From assembly GCA_002007465.1 (NCBI GenBank), contig LNAC01000065.1:3067804-3131803 (forward strand): DNA of 64,000 bases. The letters are read 5' to 3'. The notes beneath the pieces are model-generated. The model saw only the letters and a list, made by a program, of their open reading frames with translations. It ran no database searches and had not been told where the DNA came from. Shown piece by piece: positions 23,046 to 33,580 of this stretch. Position 1 is the stretch's first letter. Every line of letters starts with the position of its first letter. The position numbers and the translations under genes were made by a program. This DNA comes from Ailurus styani. Lineage: Eukaryota; Chordata; Mammalia; Carnivora; Ailuridae.

Positions 23046-24359
23046 AGATATTTTTTTGTCTTTTTTTTTAGTAATCTTTATCCTCATCCATGTCAAGGTC
23101 TCTTGGTCCTATCATGTGTCATCTGAAATGCTATTTCTCTCAGGTGGGTTTCTATTTGGTGAATTAGAGTATTAGTGTTGTCAACAGTACTGTCTTATTT
23201 AGGATTCTGACAAAGTCCATCTTCTTCCACTTGGAGATCCTGGAGTTCCCTGGATTATGCCATTTAAAGGAGCTGCCAACTCAGTGAGTAGCTGGCAAAA
23301 TTTGCAGGATGACTGCTACCTCAGGTAGTATAAAATTATATGAGACTAGATCAGAAAAAATGGCCTTGCTGCTTTAGACAAAAAATTAAGAGATAATATA
23401 TATCAGATTATTATTATCTGTATACAAGATTACTGTTTTGAACTATCAAGAACGTCATAGGTTTGGGATCTGAGCTGAAATAGGATTCTCAATTGACTAT
23501 GCATTAAAAGTAGATATGGATATGATATACCATGATAGGTCTTATGCATAGATTAATTTAGTTTTTCCCAAACGTCACCCATTTCCCTGTCATAATCAAT
23601 TTTTATTACTATGACTCAGTTTTAAAATTAAATATATTTACTTCTATCTTAATCAACAATAGTTATAAAATTATAGTTTTTTAGAAGCTGCTTATATACT
23701 TTTTCTAGTAGAAATTAAAATAAATGCATATCCATTAAAATAAAGAAATCTATTTAAAAACCATCTTGTTTACCATTAATGATATGTTTGGTAAAAGCTA
23801 GATTAATTTATTTATTAAAATATCATATCTCCTCATTAAGGAATCCCAGGAATGAATGAAGACAGTGACAAGAGAATCTAGCTATATTACAAATGTATAA
23901 AACAATCTCACTAAAGGAAGTATGGGAAACGGCTGAAGTAAAACTAAAGGCAAACGAACTGCACATGAATACTGTACTCTAGTTGATAAAACTAGAGTAC
24001 AACTATCCCTGTTGTTTTCCAAGGGGATATGGGTTAAAAATTCTGATACTGCTATACATGTATACTACAATTAAATAATTAAGTAAATGTTTCTTCTTAT
24101 TGGAGACAAAATTTATAGATCAGAAAAGGAAGACACTAGCATGATCAGTGTGGTAATGGATTAGAGTTGGATATATTATTGTTAAGAACTCATGTCTAAG
24201 TTAATAAAGTTACAGATGGTTACACATAGAGATGCTTATAGATACCTGTATATACACAGCAAACATGCATATATTTCTTGTTCCATTAGCTGGGAGTGCC
24301 TAAAAGAAGTGACACCAGTGGCAATGAATACACCTAGCATTCAGATCTTGGTTTCTAAT
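23046..24359. other. Unique AT-rich sequence, nothing recognised
   Basis: No exon or family recognised. Long A/T stretches occur at 23640-23830. Confidence 0.45.
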
Positions 24360-24524
24360 CTAATAATTCTCCAATAAAAGGAACAAGTACTCCTTGGAGA
24401 AATGGCTAATTCTCTAAGACTCATGTTGTATATACATAGTATAAAATATACGACATGTGTCCAGAGCATCTTATAGTAGCAGAAAATAAGGAAGTGACTC
24501 AATTCCCTAAAAATCCTCAATTGA
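24360..24524 (+). mobile_element. L1M 3' UTR, part 1 of 3
   Basis: taaaaggaacaagtactcc, then ttggagaaatggctaattct resembles an old L1 3' UTR. It is read as the left piece of an L1M split by two SINEs, because the clear L1M terminus follows in the same orientation near 25900. Confidence 0.45.
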
Positions 24525-24661
24525 GGGGCACCTGGGTGGCTCAGTGGGTTAAGCCTCTGCCTTAGGCTCAGGTCATGATCTCAGGGTCCTGGGATGGAGC
24601 CCCACATCGGGCTCTCTGCTCAACAGGAAGTCTGCTTCCTCCTGTCTCTCTGCCTACTTGT

Positions 24662-24696
<35 letters not shown>

Positions 24697-24720
24697 CAAA
24701 TAAATAAATAAAATCTTTAA
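24525..24720 (+). mobile_element. SINEC inserted in L1M
   Basis: Head ggggcacctgggtggctcag, gggttaagcctctgccttag, a long pure CT run near 24662-24693 and aaataaataaataaaatct tail. Duplications aaatcctcaattga (24511-24524) and aaaccctcaattga (24723-24736) differ at one base. Confidence 0.95.
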
Positions 24721-24736
24721 AAAAAACCCTCAATTG

Positions 24737-24933
24737 AAGGGAATTAAGTCAATAAGGCACAGGAGTCAACTGAAAGTATTCTCAATGGCCAAAGCCAATA
24801 GTCAAATTATTTCAATAATTTGAGCAACAAAAGAAATAAAGTAGTATTAGATTATAAACCAAAGTATAAAATAAATATCTATGAGAACATACTAAAGCTA
24901 AATAAATAATTGAATAACAAATGGGGAGAAGAG
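24737..24933 (+). mobile_element. L1M 3' UTR, part 2 of 3
   Basis: Between the two SINEs: cacaggagtcaactgaaagt, then gcaacaaaagaaataaagta and ctatgagaacatactaaagc. Assigned to L1M by context and orientation. Confidence 0.5.
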
Positions 24934-25136
24934 GGCACCTGGGTGGCTCAGTGGGTTAAAGCCTCTGCTTTCGGCTCAGGTCATGATCTCAGGGTCCTGG
25001 GATCGAGGCCCGCATCGGGCTCTCTGCTCGGCAGGGAGCCTGCTTCCTCCTCTCTCTGCCTACCTCTCTGCCTACTTGTGATCTCTCTCTGTCAAATAAA
25101 TAGAAAATAAAATCTTTAAAAAAAAATTAAAAAAAA
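24934..25136 (+). mobile_element. SINEC, young mustelid-type, inserted in L1M
   Basis: Head ggcacctgggtggctcagtg with gggttaaagcctctgctttc, body, CT zone, AATAAAATCTTT tail. A perfect 18-bp duplication, aacaaatggggagaagag, lies at 24916-24933 and 25137-25154. This makes it one of the cleaner and younger insertions here. Confidence 0.97.
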
Positions 25137-25154
25137 AACAAATGGGGAGAAGAG

Positions 25155-25915
25155 ACAAATCTCTCCATGTAGATGAATTTCAAAAAAAATTATAGATACA
25201 CTCTACTGAATGGAACATAACTCTCTGTCCCTTAAGTGTGGGCTGCACATAGTGACTTCCTTCCAAAAAACACAGTAAGGAAGGGAAATGAGGACTTCAT
25301 AGTACAGAAACCTGAAAAACAAACACTAACTCAGCCAGGTGATCAAAGTCAAGATCAATAGTTAAAAATCATGTTGATAGTTTGTATCCTTGGTATGATG
25401 TGATGAAAATGGCACTTTACCTCCATGATTTTCTTTCCTCGAACCCATAATTCCAGTCTTAATCATGAGAAAAATACTAGACAAATTCCAGTAGAGGGAT
25501 ATTCTATAATATATCTGACCAGTACCTAAAATTGTCAGTCATCAGAAACAAGGAAAGTCTGAGAAACTGTCACAATCAAGGGTTGCCTAAGGAGGCATGG
25601 TAACTAAATGTCACGTGATATTCTGGATGGGATCCTGAAACAGAAAAAGGACACTAGGTAAAAACTAAGGAAGTCTAAAAACAGTATGAACTTCAGTTAA
25701 TAATAATATATCAATATTGGTTTATTAGTTGTAACAAATGTACCAAACTAATAGAAGGTGTTAACTATAAAAGTAACTGCATATGTGGGGGTGGGAAGAG
25801 ATGCAATAGGAACTCTGTACCATTTGCTTGATTTTTCTGTAAATCTACAACTACTCTAAAATATAGCTTATTTTTTTAAATATAGCTTATTATTTTTTAA
25901 AAATTAAAATAAATA
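25155..25915 (+). mobile_element. L1M 3' UTR and terminus, part 3 of 3
   Basis: The end is diagnostic: agttaataataatatatcaa, ttggtttattagttgtaaca, aatgtaccaaactaatagaa, then ttctgtaaatctacaactac and tctaaaatatagcttatttt. This is the L1M (L1MB/L1MC-type) 3' end. The span from 24360 to here is one element with two SINE insertions. Confidence 0.8.
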
Positions 25916-26344
25916 TATCACATCTCTCCAAGAGAACCTGTTGCTTGTTTCCAGGAGGTTCTCTTTGGCTCATTCTAATACACTGCTGGGTAGGGTTGTG
26001 CCAATTTATGCCAGTTTAGTAGGAGCTAAAACACAACCCCTACTCTGCTTATACAGCCTGTGGTTCAGGTAATAGGGCTGCACCACTGCAGAGGTGGGGC
26101 ATCTTTGCAAAATTTGCATAAAGGTGTTGATATGTGCTTGTTGGTATGTGTTAATTTCTCATGGTATTCCTAATTATTTCAACAATGACATTATGAGTGT
26201 GAGAAGACTATTTTTTTCTGCTGCACAATTCTTTAGGCATAAATGCAAGTGAGAAAGTCAGCTCAAATATCTTCTGACACTTTTAAGCCCCAAAAGGCAG
26301 AAGTTTGGATCAGATGATCATCCAGCATTTTATTATTCTGTGGA
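25916..26344. other. Unique sequence, nothing recognised
   Basis: Moderate GC, no exon or family recognised. Confidence 0.45.
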
Positions 26345-26465
26345 TGTAGGTAGCTAATATGATTAATAGTAATAATAGTAGCTAACATCAATTAAAGACT
26401 TAACCATGTCCCAGGTACCAGCAATATAGAATTCAAAGTAATTTCTAAAAAGTCCAGAATCTTTA
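26345..26465 (-). mobile_element. MIR SINE, weak antisense fragment
   Basis: taatagtagctaacatcaat then catgtcccaggtaccagcaa, faint antisense MIR start. Confidence 0.4.
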
Positions 26466-27999
26466 ATGCTCCCAGGTTAATGCCAACTCTTGACAGCATA
26501 ACAATGTCCCAGTTGTGCCCTTCATTTTGGTGTCCTCAGACATCTACTGATGCCCTTGTTCTCTTTCCGAATATTTGCAAAGGCTGCTTCACACCCATCA
26601 AAGACATCCCTCATGGCACCTCTTGATTGGACAGACCAACACTCTACCAGGCCCACAATGTGGCTCCCTCATCACAGGACTCCAGGCTGTGTTAATTAGA
26701 GATGACAGTTACCTGCATAGTCTTTTCCCACACAGGTGTCCCTAACTCAAGAACCCTTCAGAGCTGAGCCAGTAATAGATAACTTGGCCCCTTTCTCCCC
26801 AGGGCCCCACCTCTACTCATTCACCAGTCTGCGCAGGCCCTGCATATGTTCCTCTCACCATTAAAAGAGCTTCCTGATTCTTTTTTCCCCCTGTCTTATT
26901 TAGATAATAATTAGAATTCACTATTTTATGCTCTAATGGTTTTAACAGGCTTCAAAAATCTCTACTGGTCTAGTAGCTTTTTTAGTCAAAATGATTAAGT
27001 GAAAAAGAGCTTTAAATGTTTCCTGAATTAGGCAAATGAATAATGATTAAGGCTGATTAAGTGGAGAATCAGAGGAAAGGGGTGTGAGCCAGGGGTAGCT
27101 TTTTATACCAGGTATTTACCATGCCAACATCCAAAGGAAGTTTTTAATGAGAAAGGAATTATATGATACTTACCTAAAGTGAGCCCACTAAAGGGGAACT
27201 ACCATACATATGGTGGATACCCAGAACACAGAGTTAAACATTCGTTTTTAAATCAGTCCAAGTCTAATGGCCAATTAAGGCCCATTTGTTCAACTTCACC
27301 ATCCTCTTTTGCTGTTTACTGCTTCAACTTTGAATGCCAGAAGCTTTTTTAAGAGAGCTTGACCTTTACACAAAGGAGCTTTTTCAGTTTAACCTCTAAT
27401 GTAATAGGACTGGCAAGGAAAATATACTAGTTAGATGCTCAGGCAATAACTCAAAGGAGAAAGACGTGAAGCTTCCAGACAAAACACTGCGTGGAGACTG
27501 ATACATGAAAAATACTAAGCAGTGAGCATTTTTAAGCAACCAAGATATATTTTTATAATAAGCTTCTCTGGTTGCAAACCACTTACAAATATTTTTATTG
27601 TTGAAGTACAGGAGAAAGACTCCAGAAAAAGAAAGAAGACAGATTTTCAAATAACTAATTCAAATTATTGCAATTTTATCTTTTGAATTGTTCTCATTTT
27701 AAAGCGATACTTTATTTTTTAAAGTTCATTTTTATGGCTGTATCATAATTCTAGCTCAATGAATAGCCTAGGAGTCTGGAAAGAACACTAAAATCATCCT
27801 TCATGAAAACTTTATAGCTGTCCACTGAGACCTTTATGCGATTGACTCTGAAGCCTATTTAAAGGTTTGGGGTAATAACAACACCAATGCCTAGAAGACT
27901 AGGGCGACTGTATATATTTCTGGAAATTCTTTTCATCAGGGCCCTGATTTGGGGCAGTATAGATTTTGAACTTTCATATCAATGCCAGGTGCCAAAATG
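26466..27999. other. Repeat-free sequence, possible conserved block at 26890-27080
   Basis: No transposon recognised across about 1.5 kb. 26890-27080 is AT-rich with several gattaa/ATTA cores (see findings). The minus-strand frame at 27396-27650 has no domain. Confidence 0.4.
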
Positions 28000-28600
28000 T
28001 ATATCTATTGTGTGACATGCAATGGAGATAAAATGTTGTAGAAGATTAACAAGGTTCCTTCCTCAAGGAAATTGTATTTCAGCTGAAAAGAAAGAAAATA
28101 AATAAACACAGGGATCACTTTGGAAATTGATAGTTGCTATGGAAAAAATATTAGATCAGTAGTCGGATGAGTTACTCAACAAGGGGGAGACGTGAGCAGA
28201 GACTGAACAAAAAGAAAAAGCTAAAGTAAGAACAAGGGAAAAGTCAAGAGCAAAGGCCTTAGGCAGGAATGATCTCAGAGATTCCAGGAAGAGAAAGAAG
28301 GCCAGTGTGGGTGGGTAAAGGTGAACATAAGCAATAATCAAAAGATGGGCAGGGATAAATCCTGTCACCTAGTAGGGCCATGGCAAGTAGATGGAATCTT
28401 ATACTAAATATGGTAGGAAACAACTAAAGGATTTTAGTCAGAGATGACATGGGTTTCCTACACAGAGAATGGATTTGGGGGAATGAGAGCAGTAACCAGG
28501 GAGAAACTTGGAGGCTATTACAGTGGTTCAGGAAAGAGAAGATGGTAGCTCAAACTCAGAGAGGAGTGGGGGAGGTTTTGGGGTGGAGAGGGAAGTGGTC
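28000..28600 (-). mobile_element. L2 LINE, antisense fragment
   Basis: Antisense L2 ORF2 end: agtcaagagcaaaggcctta, then gaaagaaggccagtgtgggt, agtagggccatggcaagtag, actaaaggattttagtcaga and cttggaggctattacagtgg. In reverse this is the decayed C-terminal part of L2 reverse transcriptase. Confidence 0.8.
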
Positions 28601-28890
28601 CATTCCTTCAAATATTTACTGAGCGCCCCTAGAGTGTCAGATTCTTTCCTAAGTTCTCTTTTTTCTCCTTTTAAACCTTTTCCCTAGCACTTCAATCATA
28701 CCCTTCTCACAAAACTAACATATTGTATTTTTATTTTCTTAATTGTTTGTTTTTGTGACTCTCTCACATAATAAATTGTGAGCTCTTGGAGGCTATGTAT
28801 GGGACATAATTTATCTTTCTATTTCCAAAGCCTAGCGCCTGGCAAATAACAGTCTCTCAATAAATGTTTTTGAGTTTAATTGAAATGTTG
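28601..28890 (+). mobile_element. L2 LINE 3' end, sense
   Basis: aataaattgtgagctcttgg, then aggctatgtatgggacataa and cctagcgcctggcaaataac with caataaatgttttt terminus. 28600-28660 (atttactgagcgcccctaga) looks instead like an antisense L2 terminus, so two L2 ends meet here. Confidence 0.75.
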
Positions 28891-29290
28891 AATTGAATTC
28901 AAAACTCCTATCTCACATTCTCAGGAAAAAAGCTTGTCATCAGGCCTTGCCTATTTGTGTACATTCACCTTTTTTAAAGTGCTCAGATAATTCCTTTCCA
29001 ACATGGCGTGGTTTGCCACCTGCCCATCACCAAAATAGCACCAATTATATAAACAAAATTAGAAAACAGTTGGCTAGAAATCCTTGCTTTCTCAGTCATC
29101 TGCTCTCAGTTTTCCTCCTTCACCATAGAAAAAGATGACCAAATAAAAAATTTTTGTCCTCACTTGATGTCTTTATAACATCCAAGATGAAAATATCTCT
29201 CTCTATAGTAAACCATGTGACAAAAGCAATATTTTTTAAAACAATTTTGGGCCAAATATTGTAACTTGAATCATCAGACAATGACAATCC
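28891..29290. other. Unique sequence, nothing recognised
   Basis: Opposed short frames at 28893-29138 and 29120-29314 show no domain. Confidence 0.45.
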
Positions 29291-29793
29291 TATAGTAGGC
29301 TGAACAATGGGCATATAAAATATTAAGTCCTAATCCCTAGAACCTGTAAACATTGCCTTAAATGAAAACCAGGACTTTGCAGGTATGATTAAATAAAAAA
29401 TCTCGAGGTGCAAAATTTATCCTGGATTAGTCAAATGGGCCACAAATGCAATTACATATAACCTTATAACAGAGAGGAAGAGAGATTTGAACACACAGAA
29501 AGAAGGAGATATGAAGGTTGAGCACAGAGAGATTTGATGATACTGGCCTTGAAGATTGAGATGAGATACTCAGAAGCTACCAAAGAATGCCAGCAGCACC
29601 AGAATCTGGAAGAAGCAAAGAACCAATTCCCCCTAGAACCTGTTGAGGAAAAGTAGCCCTGTTGAACCTTGATTTCAGCCCAGTGATACTGATTTCAGAT
29701 TTTGATCTTGAGAACTGTGAGAGAATACATTTCTGTTGTTATATGCTTCCAGTTTTGTAATAATTTTTACAGCAGCCATAGGAAACTAAAACA
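29291..29793 (+). mobile_element. MLT1-type MaLR solo LTR
   Basis: ERVL-MaLR long terminal repeat of a mammalian endogenous retrotransposon. It has tagtaggctgaacaatggg, taatccctagaacctgtaaa, gactttgcaggtatgattaa, atcctggattagtcaaatgg, gagaactgtgagagaataca and terminal agcagccataggaaactaaa. About 500 bp, near full length. No internal retroviral sequence is seen next to it, so it is a solo LTR. Confidence 0.9.
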
Positions 29794-30059
29794 GCCATGC
29801 TATGCTTTGATTTATTTTTTTAAGAATTCTCCTTAGTCATTTCATCTGCTTTCTGTCTTCTGTAGCTTCCCAGTTCTCATCTCTACGTACTGGACAGGCA
29901 GCATTGCTCTAAGACTTGGTGAAATGACCACCTGGCTAAGGTCCTCTACTTTAGAGACTCAACAACTGACCTTGTCCAGAGGTGCCCTCCCCACAGGGCA
30001 GAGTGTGTGGAGCCAAGGAGATGTGGCTACCCTATAAACCTACAACCCTCCTATCCAGG

Positions 30060-30240
30060 CCTGGCATTAAATCTGCCACTATTAGTGGTGCATTCTTTAA
30101 GTTCATGGAACCTCAGCTGCCTGTTACCTGCCCCATGCAGTAACTTACTTCAGAGTCTCTACTCTTGCCTATCACCACACCCAGTGCATTTCCACCCAGC
30201 AGCTAGAGTCATGTTTTTAACAAAACAATCAGATCTCTCA
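30060..30240 (+). mobile_element. L2 LINE fragment
   Basis: cagcagctagagtcatgttt then aacaaaacaatcagatctct matches the L2 ORF2 3' coding end. Short and interrupted by the following SINE. Confidence 0.55.
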
Positions 30241-30261
30241 CCAACAAATACTCTCTCCTTG

Positions 30262-30470
30262 GGCGCCTGGGTGGCTCAGTGGGTTAAAGCCTCTGCTTTC
30301 GGCCCAGGTCATGATCTCAGGGTCCTGGGATCGAGGCCCGCATCGGGCTCTCTGCTTGGCAGGGAGCCTGCTTCCCCCTCTCTCTCTCTGCCTGCCTCTC
30401 TGCCTCCTTGTGATCTCTCTCCCACTGTGAAATAAATAAATAAAATCTTTAAAAAAAACAAAAAACAAAA
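30262..30470 (+). mobile_element. SINEC, young mustelid-type
   Basis: Head gggcgcctgggtggctcagt with gggttaaagcctctgctttc, full body ending aataaataaataaaatcttt and an A-rich tail with C interruptions. A perfect 19-bp duplication, aacaaatactctctccttg, lies at 30243-30261 and 30471-30489. Confidence 0.97.
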
Positions 30471-30489
30471 AACAAATACTCTCTCCTTG

Positions 30490-30863
30490 ACCAAACTTGT
30501 GTCAGGCTTCTGCACTTTGTCAAATAGGTCTGTCCTTAGATATTGTCCTCAAGAGCAGAAATTCTCCTAAGTCAGCTTATTAAGAATCTCCACCCTCAAT
30601 ATCTAATCACCCTGATCTGTCTTCAGCAAGAAATCTGTTGAGTTAATTTAGCCAGAATCCCCCCCTCATCCCTGATGTCTCCTCTAGTAATTTTTCATCC
30701 ACTGACCTCACCCAGCTCCCTGGCTATAAATCGCCTCTTGTCTTTGTATTTGGAATTGAGTACAGCTCTCTACTGAGGTCTATTTACAACTATTGCAGTA
30801 GTTCCTGATTCAAACTGGTTTTAACCACTTTAACGACTGTGCAGCTCTGGTTTTTCTTTGACA
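30490..30863 (+). mobile_element. Probable ERV LTR (class unresolved)
   Basis: LTR-like order: a CT-rich 5' part with cctctagtaatttttcatcc, a TATA box in ctggctataaatcgcctctt (about 30720-30739), then tttggaattgagtacagctc, attgcagtagttcctgattc and a ttctttgaca end. This fits U3-R-U5 of an ERV1-like LTR. The family name would need a Dfam search. No internal viral sequence is adjacent. Confidence 0.5.
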
Positions 30864-30869
30864 TCATTT

Positions 30870-31420
30870 CTCTGCATAAACCTATGCAAGTACTTCCCAT
30901 CCCACTAGAAGAAGAGTCAAACTCTCCACTATAGCTCTCAGTCTGAGTCTGACTCCTCTCTGACTTCCTTTCCTCTCTTCTTCTTCCCTGCTTACCTTTA
31001 TCTAGACCTACCTCCTTTCCTCTCTTGAAGACACCATGTTCATTTCTGTTGGGGGGTCCTTTATATCTAACTGGAATATTCCACCCTTACATCTCTTCAG
31101 GACTGGATACCTTTTTCCAAACCTCCCAGCTCAACTGTCACTTCCTAATGTCCCACTCCCTGGCTCCCTCCATCACATCACTTCTACTAGAACCTTTGTA
31201 GTTAATCCCTTGCTTACTTATTGACTGTCTCATTCTCCTAGTTGAGTGGAAGCCCCTTGTGGGTGGGGATTTGCTGGCTGGTTCCCTGCTATATTCTCAG
31301 TGCCTAGCATAGTACTTGCTCTGTAACTACCTTCTGAATGAATACCTGTCATAGGGTTGCTCTGAATGTTAAATGAGGGGGTCACCCATCTCACATGAGA
31401 CCCTTAATAAATGCTGGTCC
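30870..31420 (+). mobile_element. L2 LINE 3' region with MIR-like tail
   Basis: L2 order: tcccactagaagaagagtca, then cccagctcaactgtcacttc, gtggaagccccttgtgggtg, ggggatttgctggctggttc and cagtgcctagcatagtactt. From about 31345 a MIR-like end (gaatgttaaatgaggg, then aataaatgctggt) follows. Confidence 0.75.
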
Positions 31421-31724
31421 TCCTTACCCCCGCCCTCTGATAGGATGTGTGAGTCATGACCTTCTGCCCTCACTATGTCTTGCTTTAGAAATGTTCACAC
31501 TTTATCTAGTACTGCAGCACTTTTCCCCCCGTCTCATAAAAAGCAGATGTCACATCTTATCAATCATTTCTTTCCTGCAAGTGAGAAGTACATCCAATAA
31601 ATCCAATGAATATGTATGTTCAGTATATATGATTAATGCACATAAAATCTAACAATAGCTTTCTTCCTCATTGTATTTATTTATTCATTCAAGTATAGCC
31701 ATGTAAGAGGTACAAGGCAACATA
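31421..31724. other. Unique sequence, nothing recognised
   Basis: About 300 bases, no family recognised. Confidence 0.4.
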
Positions 31725-31739
31725 TGTCTATATGGTTTT

Positions 31740-31941
31740 TTTTTAAAAAAAGATTTTATTTACTTATTTGACAGAGAGAGAGAGAGAGAGATCACGAGTA
31801 GGCAGAGAGGCAGGCAGAGAGACAGGAGGAAGCAGACTTCCTGCTGAGCAGAGAGACCGATGCAGGACTCAATCCCAGGATCCTGAGATCATGACCAGAG
31901 CTGAAGGCAGAGGCTTAACCCACTGAGCCACCCAGGTGCCC
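31740..31941 (-). mobile_element. SINEC, minus strand
   Basis: On the minus strand: head gggcacctgggtggctcagt with gggttaagcctctgccttca, body, CT zone and A tail. Duplications tgtctatatggtttt (31725-31739) and tgtctatatcgtttt (31942-31956) differ at one base. Confidence 0.95.
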
Positions 31942-32147
31942 TGTCTATATCGTTTTAAAATGTCTTTATTTATTTGCTTGTTTGCTAGCACTATCCTCTT
32001 CCCAAACACACATATATACACACATATATACTACACTTCCTTCACAAAAAAAATTTCAGAAGACTTACAGAGGAAGTGTAAAACATGAAAGACTTCTTTA
32101 AACTATATAAAATTATTAAAGTATAAGAAGATATAAAGATAAGGATG

Positions 32148-32334
32148 CTATGGGCACCTAGATGGCTCAGTCAGTTAAGCATCTGCCTCCAGCTCAGGTC
32201 ATGATCCCAGGGTCCCGGGATGGAGCCCTGTATCAGGTTTTGCTCGTGGAGCCTGCTTCTCCCTCTCCCTCTGCCTGCTGCTCCCCCTCCTTGTACTCTC
32301 TCTCTCAGATAAATAAATAAAATCTCTAAAAAAA
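32148..32334 (+). mobile_element. SINEC, older caniform type, first of a tandem pair
   Basis: Head tgggcacctagatggctcag with agttaagcatctgcctccag, body and A tail. The left flank ataaggatg (32139-32147) recurs at 32335-32343, between this SINE and the next. Confidence 0.94.
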
Positions 32335-32343
32335 ATAAGGATG

Positions 32344-32531
32344 GCTGGGGCACCTGGGTGGCTCAGTTGGTTAAGCATCTCCCCTCAGCTCAAGTCATGA
32401 TCCCAGGGTCCTGGGATCAAGCCCCACACCAGGCTCCTTGCTCAACAGTAAACTTGTTTCTCCCTCTGCCCACTGCTTCTCCTGTTTGTGCTCTCCCTCT
32501 GTCAAATAAATAAATAAAAATATTAAAAAAA
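32344..32531 (+). mobile_element. SINEC, older caniform type, second of a tandem pair
   Basis: Head ggggcacctgggtggctcag with ggttaagcatctcccctcag, body and (AAATA)n tail. Flanked by ataaggatgg at 32335-32344 and 32532-32541. Same orientation and same target word as its neighbour. Confidence 0.95.
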
Positions 32532-32540
32532 ATAAGGATG

Positions 32541-32874
32541 GTACTAAATGAAGACAGGAATAAAGCTAAAATTGTAGACCAAGAAAACTCGAACATAATA
32601 AAGATGAGCATAATAACATTATATCAGTATATGAGAAATAAAAGTGTTATTTTTAACAGAAAATAGTTAAATATGGCATCTCTATTTTCCAATTAAACTT
32701 AATTTTTAAGTTTTGATTTCATAGGCCTACATTCACTTCATAAATACAAATATAGACTATTAAAGAAATTTTAAGGCACTCTGTTATTCTAAATATTGTA
32801 AAGACATAGTTTTATTTATTTGACTATTATTTTAAATTAATACTTATAAATGTCACACGTATCTGTTTGCCTTA
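32541..32874. other. AT-rich sequence, nothing recognised
   Basis: Very AT-rich. No family or exon recognised. Confidence 0.45.
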
Positions 32875-33080
32875 TTTGGGGGTAATGGAGTTCAGGGCAA
32901 GCTGCCCCAGAATGAGGATTTGGCATGTGGATTATTTTAAGCTGAAGACAAACAAGATCCAAGAGACTTTAGAAGAGCTTTTTACCTCTCCCTTAACCAA
33001 CTAAAATAACTTAGATGGTGGGGGGGCACAGGAATGGAGCTATCACCACAAATAACTTTTTTATCAGAAAGACTTATCTG
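32875..33080 (+). mobile_element. Probable ERVL-class LTR, left part
   Basis: LTR-like order with aagctgccccagaatgagga, tttggcatgtggattatttt, aagctgaagacaaacaagat, gagactttagaagagctttt and tacctctcccttaaccaact. It is interrupted by a SINE and resumes at 33299. Confidence 0.6.
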
Positions 33081-33283
33081 GGGCGCCTGGGTGGCTCAGT
33101 GGGTTAAAGCCTCTGCTTTCGGCTCAGGTCATGATCTCAGGGTACTGGGATCGAGGCCCGCATCGGGCTCCCTGCTCAGCGGGGAGCCTGCTTCCCCCTC
33201 TCTCTCTCTGCCTGCCTCTCTGCCTCCTTGTGATCTCTCTCCCTCTGTGAAATAAATAAATAAAATCTTTAAAAAAAAAAAAA
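33081..33283 (+). mobile_element. SINEC, young mustelid-type, inserted in an LTR
   Basis: Head gggcgcctgggtggctcagt with gggttaaagcctctgctttc, full body and a long A tail. Duplication agaaagacttatctg at 33066-33080 and agaaagNcttatctg at 33284-33298. The N at 33290 is an unresolved base within the second duplication. Confidence 0.97.
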
Positions 33284-33298
33284 AGAAAGNCTTATCTG

Positions 33299-33580
33299 CA
33301 TGGCATAGAAAAAATTTACCAAAACATTTGCCAAACATCTTTCCCTCTTCCTGTGAATTATCTTCTTCCCCTTTGAAGCCCCAGACCACTATTCTCTTCT
33401 TAGCTCAGAAGGACATAGAGACCTCAATTGTCTGTCAGAGAGCCGCATGTCTTTAGGGTTTCTGTATGTATGAAATTAAATTTGTTTTTATCATTTTGTT
33501 AATCTGTCTTATGTCAATATAACAATTAAAACATCCAAATAGCCTAGAAGGAAAGAAGGGAAAAGTTTGTCCCCTACAGG
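33299..33580 (+). mobile_element. Probable ERVL-class LTR, right part
   Basis: Continues with catggcatagaaaaaattta, tttgaagccccagaccacta, gtcagagagccgcatgtctt, atgaaattaaatttgttttt and ttgttaatctgtcttatgtc, ending near cccctaca at about 33577. The polyadenylation region and U5 are recognisable. No internal region adjoins. Confidence 0.6.

Noticed and set aside
24910..25110. Open frame with the peptide pattern WVAQWVKASAFGSGHDLRVL, recurring at 30007-30435, 33034-33255, 48457-48639 and on the other strand at 10834 and 21437
   Set aside because: Each is the same SINE read in one frame. The shared peptide reflects the repeat consensus, not a protein family.
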